A DNA stretch of 24,616 nucleotides from an uncultured Faecalibacterium sp. (lineage in GTDB: Bacteria; Bacillota; Clostridia; Oscillospirales; Ruminococcaceae). Both the position numbers and the translations under genes were made by a program. Location: contig CAKSZS010000035.1 of assembly GCA_934525845.1 (NCBI GenBank), positions 1 to 24,616 on the forward strand, read 5' to 3'. Position 1 is the first letter of the stretch. Each line of letters opens with the position of its first letter. This document shows positions 15,052 to 21,726 of the stretch, in pieces. The notes beneath the pieces were generated by a model. The model had not been told where the DNA came from. It saw nothing but the letters and a program-made list of their open reading frames with translations, and made no database searches.

Positions 15052-15059
15052 GTCTGCGC
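15052..15059 (-). promoter_or_regulatory. Possible antiterminator segment in the speA leader
   Basis: On the leftward RNA this segment reads GCGCAGAC, perfectly complementary to GTCTGCGC in the 3' arm of the attenuator (14879-14872). Pairing would prevent the terminator hairpin. Confidence 0.35.
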
Positions 15060-15095
15060 ACGCACTGCGCAATTTCATGGTTGTAAAGGAACCAA

Positions 15096-15248
15096 CTTAT
15101 AAAATTTGAGCTTCGAACTCAATCAATAATGGCGGCTTGCGCCGCCGGTCGGCAGTGGACCCGGCTGTCCGTATGGCCTTAGCCCCGATGGGCGGTCCCA
15201 GGTAAATTGCTTTGAAAAGACTCCGACACGCTTTGTCTCTCAAAATCG
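15096..15248 (-). ncRNA. GC-rich structured RNA in the spe leader (standalone ncRNA or aptamer domain)
   Basis: From the predicted start near 15248 the leftward RNA has no plausible reading frame but folds well. GGACC (15197-15193 region) pairs with GGUCC around a branched core containing GCCC-AUCG-GGGC. GTCGG near the 5' side can pair with CCGAC. A GGCGGC-GCAA-GCCGCC tetraloop hairpin (about 15146-15131) follows, then TTGAG-TTCGAAG-CTCAA with ATTTT near 15100. TTTGAG at the 5' end can pair with CTCAAA at the 3' end. It could be a known Rfam RNA (raiA motif and 6S should be tested first) or the first domain of a long speA leader. Boundaries are approximate. Confidence 0.5.
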
Positions 15249-15254
15249 AGTGTA

Positions 15255-15283
15255 ATTTTATCACGACCCGGCGGGTGTGTCAA
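15255..15283 (-). promoter_or_regulatory. Strong sigma-A promoter for the structured RNA / spe leader
   Basis: Leftward: consensus TTGACA (15283-15278), exactly 17 bases, TAAAAT (15260-15255). This is the best match to consensus upstream of the polyamine operon. Transcription would start near 15248, 417 bases before speA. Confidence 0.8.
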
Positions 15284-15289
15284 TCATTT

Positions 15290-15320
15290 TTTCTGAAAAT
15301 CGAGGTAAAATTTCTGAAAA
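15290..15320. repeat. Direct repeat TTTCTGAAAA, two copies 21 bp apart
   Basis: Identical 10-mers at 15290-15299 and 15311-15320, in phase with two helical turns, begin 7 bases upstream of the -35 box. The position suits an activator site or an A/T-rich UP element. Confidence 0.5.
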
Positions 15321-15334
15321 GTGCTATTTTTGCG

Positions 15335-17656
15335 TCACAATTCGCTCAGAACTTCGGTCACCGGCATGGTGCACAGGCGCTTGGCCGGCGCGTAAACGGC
15401 AATGCCGGCCGCCGCCAGCGCAAAGACCGACGCCAGCAGAATTTCCGGCAATGGGAACTGCCACGCCTGCCCGAAGTAGTGGGTGACGAGCCGGAGATAG
15501 ATGCTGTGGTGCAGCACCAGCCCCAGCGCACAGCCGACAAGCAGGCCGGACACCGCATAGGTGAAACCTTCGGCGGCGATCATACAGGCCAGCTGCCGGC
15601 TGTCCATCCCGATGGCCCGCAGCACGCCGTACTGCTTTGTGCGGGCGGAAACGCTCATGGAGATGCTGTTGACGATGTTCACCAGTGTGATGAGCGCCAG
15701 CACCACCAGGAAGCAGTAGGCACCGATGCGCACTGCCCAGTAAGACGCAATGTTGTCCTGGTTGCTCTGCCGGATGTTCTGCACGATGATGTCGGCATTC
15801 TCATAGCCGCGCAGAACCGCCAGCGTTTCGTCCGGAACATCTTTCGCTACCTGCACATAAATGCCGGTGTAGGGCTGCACGCCCATGATCCGGTCGTAGG
15901 TCTCCCGGGAGCAGAAAATGGTCTGGTCATCCTGGCCGATGCCCTGCGACAGTGCCCCGCAAATGGTCAGCGTCTGGCCCCGGATGGTCACGGGATCGCC
16001 CACCTGAAAATGATTTTCCCGCGTGAAGAGCACCAGTGCTTTGCCGTTGTCCCCGGCTACGCCGTCCATGGTGCCCTTGGCCAGGTCCCGCTTGGCGCCG
16101 TTCAGCATTCCTTCGTCGTAAGCGCACAGGTCGGCGGCATAGGTCGTTCCGTCTGCAGCGGTCACGTCCAGGGCCGCAAAACTGACGCCGTACACATGGG
16201 TGACCCCCGGCAGAGCGGCGATCTCGTCCACCAGACTGCGGTCCAGCACGGCCCCATTGGCGTAGCCGTTGAGGGCAATGTCCGGCTGATAGGCTGTCAT
16301 GCCGGGCATCAGCAGGGTGGCAAAGTCCAGCAGGACCGAAAACACAAAGAACAGCAGGATGCTCAGGGCAAAGGACGCCGTCATCAGGCACCAGTTTTTC
16401 CGGACTGACACGGCATGATGGATGCCCAGCGCTGTTTCTGCCCGGCGGCCCTGCAGTTTTGCCGCATGAAACGCGGTCTTGGCTGCATCTGCGTTGCCGG
16501 ATACTGCCGCCACCGGCGACACCTTTGCCGCACGCCGGGCAGGCGCCTGCGCCGCCAGCAGTACGGTCAGCAGGCCCACTGCAGCACCGCAGATCAATCC
16601 CACCGGGCTGAATTTTCCCACCGGCATAGTGGCCCACTCGCCGCCGATGCCGTAGTGCAGGATTGCACACACCGCCCAGCTGATGCCGGTGCCCAGTACA
16701 AGGCCAACCGGCACCGCCGTTTTGCACCAGCTGAGGGCTTCCATCCGCACGATGCGGACCACCTGCGCCCGGCTGGCACCGGTGCAGCGCAGCATCCCGA
16801 AGAACCGCGTGCGCTGGGCAATGCTGCTGTTCATGCTGCCGGAGATCATCAGCACCCCGGCCAGCAGCACCAGCACGAACAACACCGCCGCCAGGCTGTA
16901 GATATCCAGCATGGAGGCGTTGCTGCTCTGGCCCGCCAAACCCATCACGGCCAAATTTTCCCGCACGGAGCAGCCCTCGTCTTCCAGCGCATTCCGGGCC
17001 TCGGCCGCGTGAACCGCGGTGTCAAACTGCAGGCAGCACACCGAGATCCCAGCCGCCGTTCCATTGGCCTGCATCAGAGTGTCAAACGTTTCTTTGGTCA
17101 GATAGACGCCCACCAGGTAGGTCTGTTCTGCATAATAGCTGGCATCCTCCGTGCCGATGCCGCAAACGGTAAATGCGTAGTCTCCCGCCGGGGTGTGCAC
17201 GGTGACCGTATCCCCCACCGCCGCGCCAATGGAATCCGCGGCGTTGGGCGTCAGCATGGCTTCGGTGTCGTTCTGCGGAAAGCGTCCCTTCTGGATGCTG
17301 TTGGAGAATTGTGCCAGCGTGCTTTCCTCGGCCCCGTACAGCACGGCCTTTTTGTTCTCCACCAGATAGCCCGCCGCGTCACCGTCAAAGTTAAAGGTTT
17401 TCAGCACACCGGTGCGGAGCAGGCCGGCGCGGCCCTGCAGGCTGTCCAGCTGGGCTTCCGTCGGGTCTTCCAGCTGCAGCTGCCAACTGCCGTGCCTGGC
17501 TTCCATGCTGTCGCTCTCCATCCGCAGGAACATCTCCGACAGGCTGAAGATCACCGTGACCAGCAGCACTGCAATGACGATGCACAGGATCGTCATGCGG
17601 TTCTGCCGCTTGCGCACCTTTGCCGAGAGCGGGATCAGGCTCAGATAGCTTTTCAT
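15335..17656 (-). CDS. ABC transporter permease with two FtsX/MacB-type domains
   Basis: 773 residues. Layout: an N-terminal helix (about 20-42), an extracellular domain to about 245, three helices (about 250-400, including the FtsX-like stretch QRTRFFGMLRCTGASRAQV), a linker, a helix at about 430-455, a second extracellular domain, and three C-terminal helices with TKQYGVLRAIGMDSRQL. This duplicated 8-helix form differs from the 10-helix BceB form. A GTG three codons upstream abuts the ribosome site; ATG 17656 is 8 bases after GGGAGG and overlaps the ATPase stop (ATGA). Its role is probably export, lipoprotein handling or resistance to a cell-envelope agent, with the ATPase and two-component genes; the substrate is unknown. 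No terminator is seen after it. Confidence 0.88.
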   Translation of the reverse strand: MKSYLSLIPLSAKVRKRQNRMTILCIVIAVLLVTVIFSLSEMFLRMESDSMEARHGSWQLQLEDPTEAQLDSLQGRAGLLRTGVLKTFNFDGDAAGYLVENKKAVLYGAEESTLAQFSNSIQKGRFPQNDTEAMLTPNAADSIGAAVGDTVTVHTPAGDYAFTVCGIGTEDASYYAEQTYLVGVYLTKETFDTLMQANGTAAGISVCCLQFDTAVHAAEARNALEDEGCSVRENLAVMGLAGQSSNASMLDIYSLAAVLFVLVLLAGVLMISGSMNSSIAQRTRFFGMLRCTGASRAQVVRIVRMEALSWCKTAVPVGLVLGTGISWAVCAILHYGIGGEWATMPVGKFSPVGLICGAAVGLLTVLLAAQAPARRAAKVSPVAAVSGNADAAKTAFHAAKLQGRRAETALGIHHAVSVRKNWCLMTASFALSILLFFVFSVLLDFATLLMPGMTAYQPDIALNGYANGAVLDRSLVDEIAALPGVTHVYGVSFAALDVTAADGTTYAADLCAYDEGMLNGAKRDLAKGTMDGVAGDNGKALVLFTRENHFQVGDPVTIRGQTLTICGALSQGIGQDDQTIFCSRETYDRIMGVQPYTGIYVQVAKDVPDETLAVLRGYENADIIVQNIRQSNQDNIASYWAVRIGAYCFLVVLALITLVNIVNSISMSVSARTKQYGVLRAIGMDSRQLACMIAAEGFTYAVSGLLVGCALGLVLHHSIYLRLVTHYFGQAWQFPLPEILLASVFALAAAGIAVYAPAKRLCTMPVTEVLSEL

Positions 17657-18336
17657 TCCGCGCACCTCCCGAAGTCGGTCAGCACGCCGTCCGAGACCTG
17701 TAGCACCCGGTCCGCCGTCTGGGCAATGCTCCGGTTGTGGGTGATCATCACGATGGTCTGGGCGTAGGTGCGGGACGCTTCCCGCAGAAGGGCGATGACC
17801 TCCGCGCTGTTCTGGCTGTCCAGGTTGCCGGTGGGTTCGTCCGCCAGAATCAGCGCGGGCCGGGTGAGGAGGGCGCGGCCAATGGCCACCCGCTGCTGCT
17901 GTCCGCCGGAAAGCTGGCTGGGCAGGTGGTCCCGGCGCTGCTTCAGGTTCAGCACGGTGAGCAGCTCTTCCAGATAGGCTTTGTCCGGCTTCTGATAGTC
18001 CAGCAGCACCGGGAATTCGATGTTCTGTTCCACGGTCAATTCCGGGATAAGGTTGAACGCCTGGAACACAAAGCCGATGTTCCGGCGGCGGAAGATGGTG
18101 CGCTCCCGCTCCTTCATGGCGAACAGGTCCTGCCCGTCCAGATACACTTTGCCGGAGGTGGGGGTGTCCAGCCCGCCCAGCAGGTTGAGCAGAGTGCTCT
18201 TGCCGGAACCGGACTCGCCCACCACCGCGACGAACTCGCCCTTGGGCACCGAGAAGCTCACATTTTTCAAGGCGTGCACGGCGGTGTCGCCGCTGCCGTA
18301 GGTCTTGCAGAGGGATTCTGCTTGCAGCAAATTCAT
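17653..18336 (-). CDS. ABC transporter ATPase, LolD/MacB type
   Basis: 227 residues. Walker A is GESGSGKST (40-48), the signature LSGGQQQR (142-149), and Walker B LILADEPTGNLD (162-173), the last characteristic of the LolD/FtsE/MacB group that works with FtsX-like permeases. A D-loop and switch His (ITHN) follow. ATG 18336 with AAGGT upstream is preferred over an in-frame start at 18372, which lies on the predicted -10 box. The stop overlaps the permease start by four bases, indicating translational coupling. Confidence 0.93.
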   Translation of the reverse strand: MNLLQAESLCKTYGSGDTAVHALKNVSFSVPKGEFVAVVGESGSGKSTLLNLLGGLDTPTSGKVYLDGQDLFAMKERERTIFRRRNIGFVFQAFNLIPELTVEQNIEFPVLLDYQKPDKAYLEELLTVLNLKQRRDHLPSQLSGGQQQRVAIGRALLTRPALILADEPTGNLDSQNSAEVIALLREASRTYAQTIVMITHNRSIAQTADRVLQVSDGVLTDFGRCAE

Positions 18337-18367
18337 GGAATTACCTTCTTTCTTTGAATCTGTCCAA

Positions 18368-18373
18368 AGCATA
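18368..18373 (-). promoter_or_regulatory. Possible -10 box of the ABC genes
   Basis: TATGCT read leftward, with no good -35, 31 bases downstream of the 7-4-7 inverted repeat. This fits an activator-dependent promoter that starts about 25 bases before the ATPase ATG. Confidence 0.35.
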
Positions 18374-18404
18374 CCACTGCTTCCCTACAGGAGCATGACA
18401 GCTT

Positions 18405-18422
18405 TCCTACAATTTTGTAGGA
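18405..18422. promoter_or_regulatory. 7-4-7 inverted repeat, candidate response-regulator site
   Basis: TCCTACA-ATTT-TGTAGGA is a perfect 7-bp inverted repeat with a 4-base spacer. It overlaps the last codons and TAG of the kinase gene and precedes the ABC genes. A further half-site (CCCTACA, 18383-18389) lies 22 bp downstream in the direction of transcription. BceR/OmpR-type regulators of peptide-resistance ABC transporters are known to use 7-4-7 sites of TnACA form. Confidence 0.55.
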
Positions 18423-19453
18423 TTCCGCAGAAGGATAGTAAACACGGCCCCATGGCCCAGGGTGCTTTCCACTTCCAGCGTGCCGCCGTGGGCTTCCAGA
18501 ATGGATTTTGCCAGCGGCAGGCCCAGACCGATGCCCGGGCTGTTCTGGGCAAACCGGCTGCGGTAGAAGCGCTTGAACAGGTGGGGCAGGTCCTCCGGGT
18601 GGATGCCGCTGCCGGTATCCTGCACCCGGATGCGGGTAAAATCCGCAAACTTGTCCCATTTCAGCGCGATGCCGTCCCCGGCCTTGGTGTGGTCCAGGGC
18701 GTTCTTGACCAGATTGCCCAGGGCTTCTTCCATCCACACCCGGTCGCAGTGCAGCACGATGCCGGTTTCGCCCTGCAAAGTCAATTGTTTCTGCTCCTGT
18801 TCCGCCCGGCAGGCGAACTGCCGCTGCACCGCCTGCATCAACGCGGAGACCTCCACGTCTTCCTTTTCAAAGGGCAGGACGCCTGCATCCAGCCGGGTAA
18901 TCTTCAAAAGATTCTGCACCAGCGTTTCCATACGGTCCAGCTCCTGCTCGGAGAGGGCGGCAAATTCCCGCACCTGCGCGGTTTCTTCGGTGCTTCCTGT
19001 TTCTTCCTGCAGCAGGCCGTTGTAGATGTTCAGCGCGGCCAGCGGCGTTTTCAGCTGGTGGGAAATGTCCGCGATGGTGTTTTTCAAGAACTGCTTTTCC
19101 CGCTGCTGCTGTTCGGCATGGGCGTTCAGCATCGCGGCGAGGCTGTTCACCTCATGGAACAGCCGGTACAGCTCCCCTTCCCGGCTGCAGGCGATGCGGG
19201 CATCCGGGTCGCCGTTCCGGCAGGCCTGCAGGGTGTCCACCGCCTGCTCCAGCGTTCGCTCCTGCCAGCGGAACCAGGCTCCGCACCCGCCCAGCACGCA
19301 GAGGCCCAGGACCCCGAATACCGCCAGCAGCGGCAGGCAAAGCGTCGGGCCATTCTGCCATGCCAGCAGTTCCGCAGCCAGCAGACTGCCCGCCAGCGCC
19401 GCCGCCAGAAAGCTGAACAGCGCCCGGGCGTGCGATTCTACAAGAAATTTCAT
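18407..19453 (-). CDS. Sensor histidine kinase, intramembrane-sensing type
   Basis: 348 residues. Two N-terminal helices (about 10-31 and 38-58) are joined by only a few outside residues, the layout of intramembrane-sensing kinases such as BceS. A HAMP-like linker precedes the dimerisation helix with the phospho-acceptor H132 (DISHQLKTPLAAL). The ATPase domain shows the N-box NLVKNALDH (247-255), G1 DTGSGI (279-284), FKRFYRS and G2 GIGLGLPLAKSI. It starts 6 bases after the regulator stop. Its signal is probably relayed by the adjacent ABC transporter or membrane stress. Confidence 0.92.
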   Translation of the reverse strand: MKFLVESHARALFSFLAAALAGSLLAAELLAWQNGPTLCLPLLAVFGVLGLCVLGGCGAWFRWQERTLEQAVDTLQACRNGDPDARIACSREGELYRLFHEVNSLAAMLNAHAEQQQREKQFLKNTIADISHQLKTPLAALNIYNGLLQEETGSTEETAQVREFAALSEQELDRMETLVQNLLKITRLDAGVLPFEKEDVEVSALMQAVQRQFACRAEQEQKQLTLQGETGIVLHCDRVWMEEALGNLVKNALDHTKAGDGIALKWDKFADFTRIRVQDTGSGIHPEDLPHLFKRFYRSRFAQNSPGIGLGLPLAKSILEAHGGTLEVESTLGHGAVFTILLRNPTKL

Positions 19454-19459
19454 GCTGTC

Positions 19460-20143
19460 TCACCCCGCCGGGTCCCACTTATAGCCCATTCCCCGCACCG
19501 TCAGCAGATGCCGGGGCGCACCGGGATCCTCCTCGATCTTCATGCGCAGACGCCGGATGTAGACGGTCAGGGCACTGCTGTCCACATAGCTGCCCTCGCT
19601 GTCCCACAGGGCATCCAGGATCTGCTCCTTGGACAGCACCCGGCCCGGGTTGCGCAGAAAATAACACAGCAGTTTGTACTCTGCCGCCGTCAGATCCAGC
19701 AGCACATTGTTTTTGTACGCCTGTCCTTCCAGCAGTTCCACCCGGATGTCTCCCGCGCAAAGGCTGGACGTCGGACGCTGTTCCCCGGCGCGGCGGAGCA
19801 GGGCGTGGACGTGTGCCATCAGCACCCCCAGCTTGAAGGGCTTGGTCAGGTAATCGTCCCCGCCCAGCTCCAGCCCCATGATGATGTTCATTTCTTCATC
19901 GGACGCTGTCAGGAACAGGATGGGCACCCGGGAAGTCCGGCGCACCGTGCGGCAGAAATCGAAGCCGGTGCCGTCCGGCAGGGAGACGTCCAGCACCAGC
20001 AGGTCGCAGGCATCCTTGCCCCAGAGGGCATTCGCTTCGGCCAGCGTCCGGGCTGTGGTCAGGGCAAAGCCCTCCTTGCGGAACGCAAAGGTCAGCCCTG
20101 TGACCAGGCTTGCATCATCCTCCAACAGTAAAATGTGGGTCAT
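19460..20143 (-). CDS. OmpR/PhoB-family response regulator
   Basis: 227 residues. Receiver domain with the acidic pair E8/D9/D10, phospho-acceptor D52 (LVLDVSLPDG), T79 and K101 (LTKPF). The C-terminal winged helix (about 130-225) shows LDLTAAEYKLLCYFLRN, VDSSALTVYIRRLRMKIE and TVRGMGYKW. ATG 20143 follows GGGAGGA. It has its own promoter, then the kinase, then the ABC genes, so it is the likely activator of the transporter via the 7-4-7 site. Confidence 0.94.
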   Translation of the reverse strand: MTHILLLEDDASLVTGLTFAFRKEGFALTTARTLAEANALWGKDACDLLVLDVSLPDGTGFDFCRTVRRTSRVPILFLTASDEEMNIIMGLELGGDDYLTKPFKLGVLMAHVHALLRRAGEQRPTSSLCAGDIRVELLEGQAYKNNVLLDLTAAEYKLLCYFLRNPGRVLSKEQILDALWDSEGSYVDSSALTVYIRRLRMKIEEDPGAPRHLLTVRGMGYKWDPAG

Positions 20144-20179
20144 TCCGTGTTCCTCCCTGTTTGGTTCCTCGTTGGCTTT

Positions 20180-20208
20180 ATTCTACGGGACCGGTTCGGC
20201 GGTGTCAA
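20180..20208 (-). promoter_or_regulatory. Sigma-A promoter of the two-component genes
   Basis: Leftward: TTGACA (20208-20203), 17 bases, TAGAAT (20185-20180). The predicted start is about 30 bases before the regulator ATG. The spacer contains the palindrome ACCGGT. Confidence 0.8.
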
Positions 20209-20209
20209 C

Positions 20210-20245
20210 AAAAAGCTGCTGCACAAGATCACTGTGCAGCAGCTT
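20210..20245 (-). terminator. Terminator of the SGNH hydrolase gene
   Basis: Leftward: a perfect 12-bp stem (20245-20234 with 20224-20213) with a 9-nt loop, ending in TTTTT (20214-20210). It lies directly before the promoter of the two-component genes and insulates the units. Confidence 0.88.
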
Positions 20246-20258
20246 CCTTCTTCGTGTG

Positions 20259-20314
20259 CCCGCCCTCTCCGTCATCGCAGGCGTTCGACAGCTTGTCCCC
20301 CCTGGGAGAGGCGG
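20259..20314. repeat. Intergenic palindromic repeat (REP/MITE-like)
   Basis: CCTCTCC (20264-20270) pairs with GGAGAGG (20305-20311), extended by CGC/GCG after one bulge, around an inner GTC...GAC arm. The wording CCCTCTCCGTC...GACAGC...GGGAGAGGC resembles, from memory, a repeat scattered between genes in Faecalibacterium and relatives. There is a single copy in this window. It lies between the SGNH gene stop and its terminator. Confidence 0.45.
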
Positions 20315-20365
20315 CATCACGTCAGCAATGACAAAAAGGGCGAGGTCGTTTATATTATGTGGTGC

Positions 20366-21388
20366 TCACTCCGCACTGTACACGCTGCCCATGGTCCAGG
20401 AGTTGGACGCCGAATACTTGGCGTGGTTGCGCAGGTAGGTGACCCATGCGCCATAGCCGTTTCCGGCAGACAGGTGAATGCCGTCCGGTGCGGCCAGCAT
20501 CTCCTTCAGGTTGCCTTCGCCGTCAGCCAGGGCTTCCCACAGATCCAGATACACACAGCCCTTGCTGGCCGCCAGCTGGGCCAGCTGCTCGTTGACGCCC
20601 CGCAGGACGTCGGAAGCCAGGCCCGGCTTTTTGGCGGCGGCTTCCGGGCGCACCGGCGGGATGGACTCCACATAAATGGTACAGTCTGCACCCAGCGCTT
20701 CCCGCAGCATATCCAGCATCTGGCCGTAATAGGCCAGGAACCGGTCGGATGCGCCCAGCGTGGTGAGGGTGTTGGTGCCCAGCAGGATATACAGCTTCTT
20801 GGGCTGGGCCGCCGCCAGCACATCCAACGCCACTTCCTGCCCGCGGGTGGGACTCTTGACCGCTGCCCGGTTTACGATGGCGTCCGGGCCGACGCCGGTA
20901 TAGCCGCAGATGAGCGCCCCGCCCAGATTGATCTGGTAATCCGAGAAGCCCACGGTCAGGCTGTCGCCCAGGAAGGCTGCATCCGAAAAGTAGCTCAGAT
21001 CCACCTGCCCGCAGCTGGGCTGACGGATCACGCTGGCATCATAAGCTTTGATCGTATAGGCACCGGCGCTCTGCCTGGCCGGGCCGAAGGTCTCCAGCGT
21101 GACCGCCTGTGCATCGCCGGTGCCCGTACTGCCGTCCGAAGCAGCGGCGTCCTCGCTGCCGGAAGCTGCCTCGCCCTGCATGGGCAGCGGTGCCAGAATG
21201 TTCTGGGCAATGCCGTCCGCGTTTACTTCCGGCTGAGAATCGCCGCCTGCCTTTCCGCTTTCCAGAATGGCCGTAATGGCATAGGCCAGAATGAGAATGG
21301 CCGCAATGGCCCCGGCCAGCCGCAGTTTGCTGCTCAGCCCGCCGCGCCGCCGGCGCGGGGCCGCATGATATTCGTGTGAAATGCCCAT
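20366..21388 (-). CDS. Membrane-anchored SGNH/GDSL hydrolase-family protein
   Basis: 340 residues. A basic N-terminus (RRRRGG) precedes one helix (about 23-43), then a low-complexity Ser/Ala/Asp linker (to about 105) and an outside SGNH domain. The blocks are FLGDSLTVG (catalytic Ser), CGYTGVGPD (block II Gly), LLGTNTLTT (block III Asn) and DGIHLS (Asp and His). An ester on the cell wall or surface glycans is a plausible substrate, but none is shown. The frame is open to 21508, but ATG 21388 has AGGA nine bases upstream and sits 75 bases after the predicted -10, so the shorter start is chosen. It is divergent from the phosphofructokinase genes. Confidence 0.88.
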   Translation of the reverse strand: MGISHEYHAAPRRRRGGLSSKLRLAGAIAAILILAYAITAILESGKAGGDSQPEVNADGIAQNILAPLPMQGEAASGSEDAAASDGSTGTGDAQAVTLETFGPARQSAGAYTIKAYDASVIRQPSCGQVDLSYFSDAAFLGDSLTVGFSDYQINLGGALICGYTGVGPDAIVNRAAVKSPTRGQEVALDVLAAAQPKKLYILLGTNTLTTLGASDRFLAYYGQMLDMLREALGADCTIYVESIPPVRPEAAAKKPGLASDVLRGVNEQLAQLAASKGCVYLDLWEALADGEGNLKEMLAAPDGIHLSAGNGYGAWVTYLRNHAKYSASNSWTMGSVYSAE

Positions 21389-21462
21389 GGTTTGTTTCCT
21401 GCTTTCTGCCTCTATCGCAAGGAACGGGGTCTTCCCCCGCCCTGTTTTTTGCGTGCGAGACC

Positions 21463-21491
21463 ATTCTACCATAATTTTTTTGCCTGTGCAA
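21463..21491 (-). promoter_or_regulatory. Sigma-A promoter of the SGNH hydrolase gene
   Basis: Leftward: TTGCAC (21491-21486), 17 bases, TAGAAT (21468-21463). Confidence 0.7.
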
Positions 21492-21499
21492 CCAATTGG
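21492..21499. promoter_or_regulatory. Palindrome CCAATTGG between divergent -35 boxes
   Basis: A perfect 8-bp palindrome in the 11 bases separating the two -35 boxes, flanked by TGCAA (21487-21491) and TTGCA (21503-21507). A bound protein here would affect both promoters. Confidence 0.3.
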
Positions 21500-21502
21500 G
21501 TC

Positions 21503-21531
21503 TTGCATACAACAGGCAAAACAGTTACAAT
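21503..21531 (+). promoter_or_regulatory. Sigma-A promoter of the phosphofructokinase genes
   Basis: TTGCAT (21503-21508), 17 bases, TACAAT (21526-21531). The start near 21538 gives a leader of about 190 bases before the first kinase. Confidence 0.75.
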
Positions 21532-21554
21532 AAGGATAGCAGTTTTGCGCATTT

Positions 21555-21591
21555 TACAAAAAGCGAATGCACAACCTGCATCATTTTTGTA
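21555..21591 (+). other. Nested hairpin in the phosphofructokinase leader
   Basis: TACAAAAA (21555-21562) pairs with TTTTTGTA (21584-21591); inside, ATGCA (21567-21571) pairs with TGCAT (21577-21581) just before the T-run. The inner hairpin plus TTTTT is terminator-like, while the outer stem would hide that U-run. Confidence 0.3.
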
Positions 21592-21680
21592 TCAGTTGCA
21601 AGTTTGGTTTTGTTTCCGTCCCGGTCTGTGTGCAGTGCAGGGCCGTCAGACCCGAAACAGGGGCGGCGCGGAAAACCGTC

Positions 21681-21696
21681 TGCTGCTGATGCAGCA
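21681..21696 (+). other. Small hairpin upstream of the ribosome site of the first phosphofructokinase
   Basis: TGCTGC-TGAT-GCAGCA, a perfect 6-bp stem 19 bases before the AGGAGG ribosome site. Confidence 0.35.
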
Positions 21697-21726
21697 TTGG
21701 AAGGTACTGATAAAAAGGAGGTTCTC

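Noticed and set aside
15036..15065. Rightward TTGACC as a promoter in the spe leader
   Set aside because: No acceptable -10 box 16-18 bases downstream and no rightward gene follows.
15041..15079. Ten-codon leader peptide (MKLRSACADL) in the spe leader
   Set aside because: No ribosome site and only one arginine codon.
21389..21508. 40-residue N-terminal extension of the SGNH protein
   Set aside because: It spans the predicted promoter and would precede the basic, signal-anchor N-terminus.
21496..21726. N-terminal extension of the first phosphofructokinase
   Set aside because: It would start inside the promoter, and the paralogue begins exactly at the conserved MxKN start; ATG 21727 has AGGAGG.
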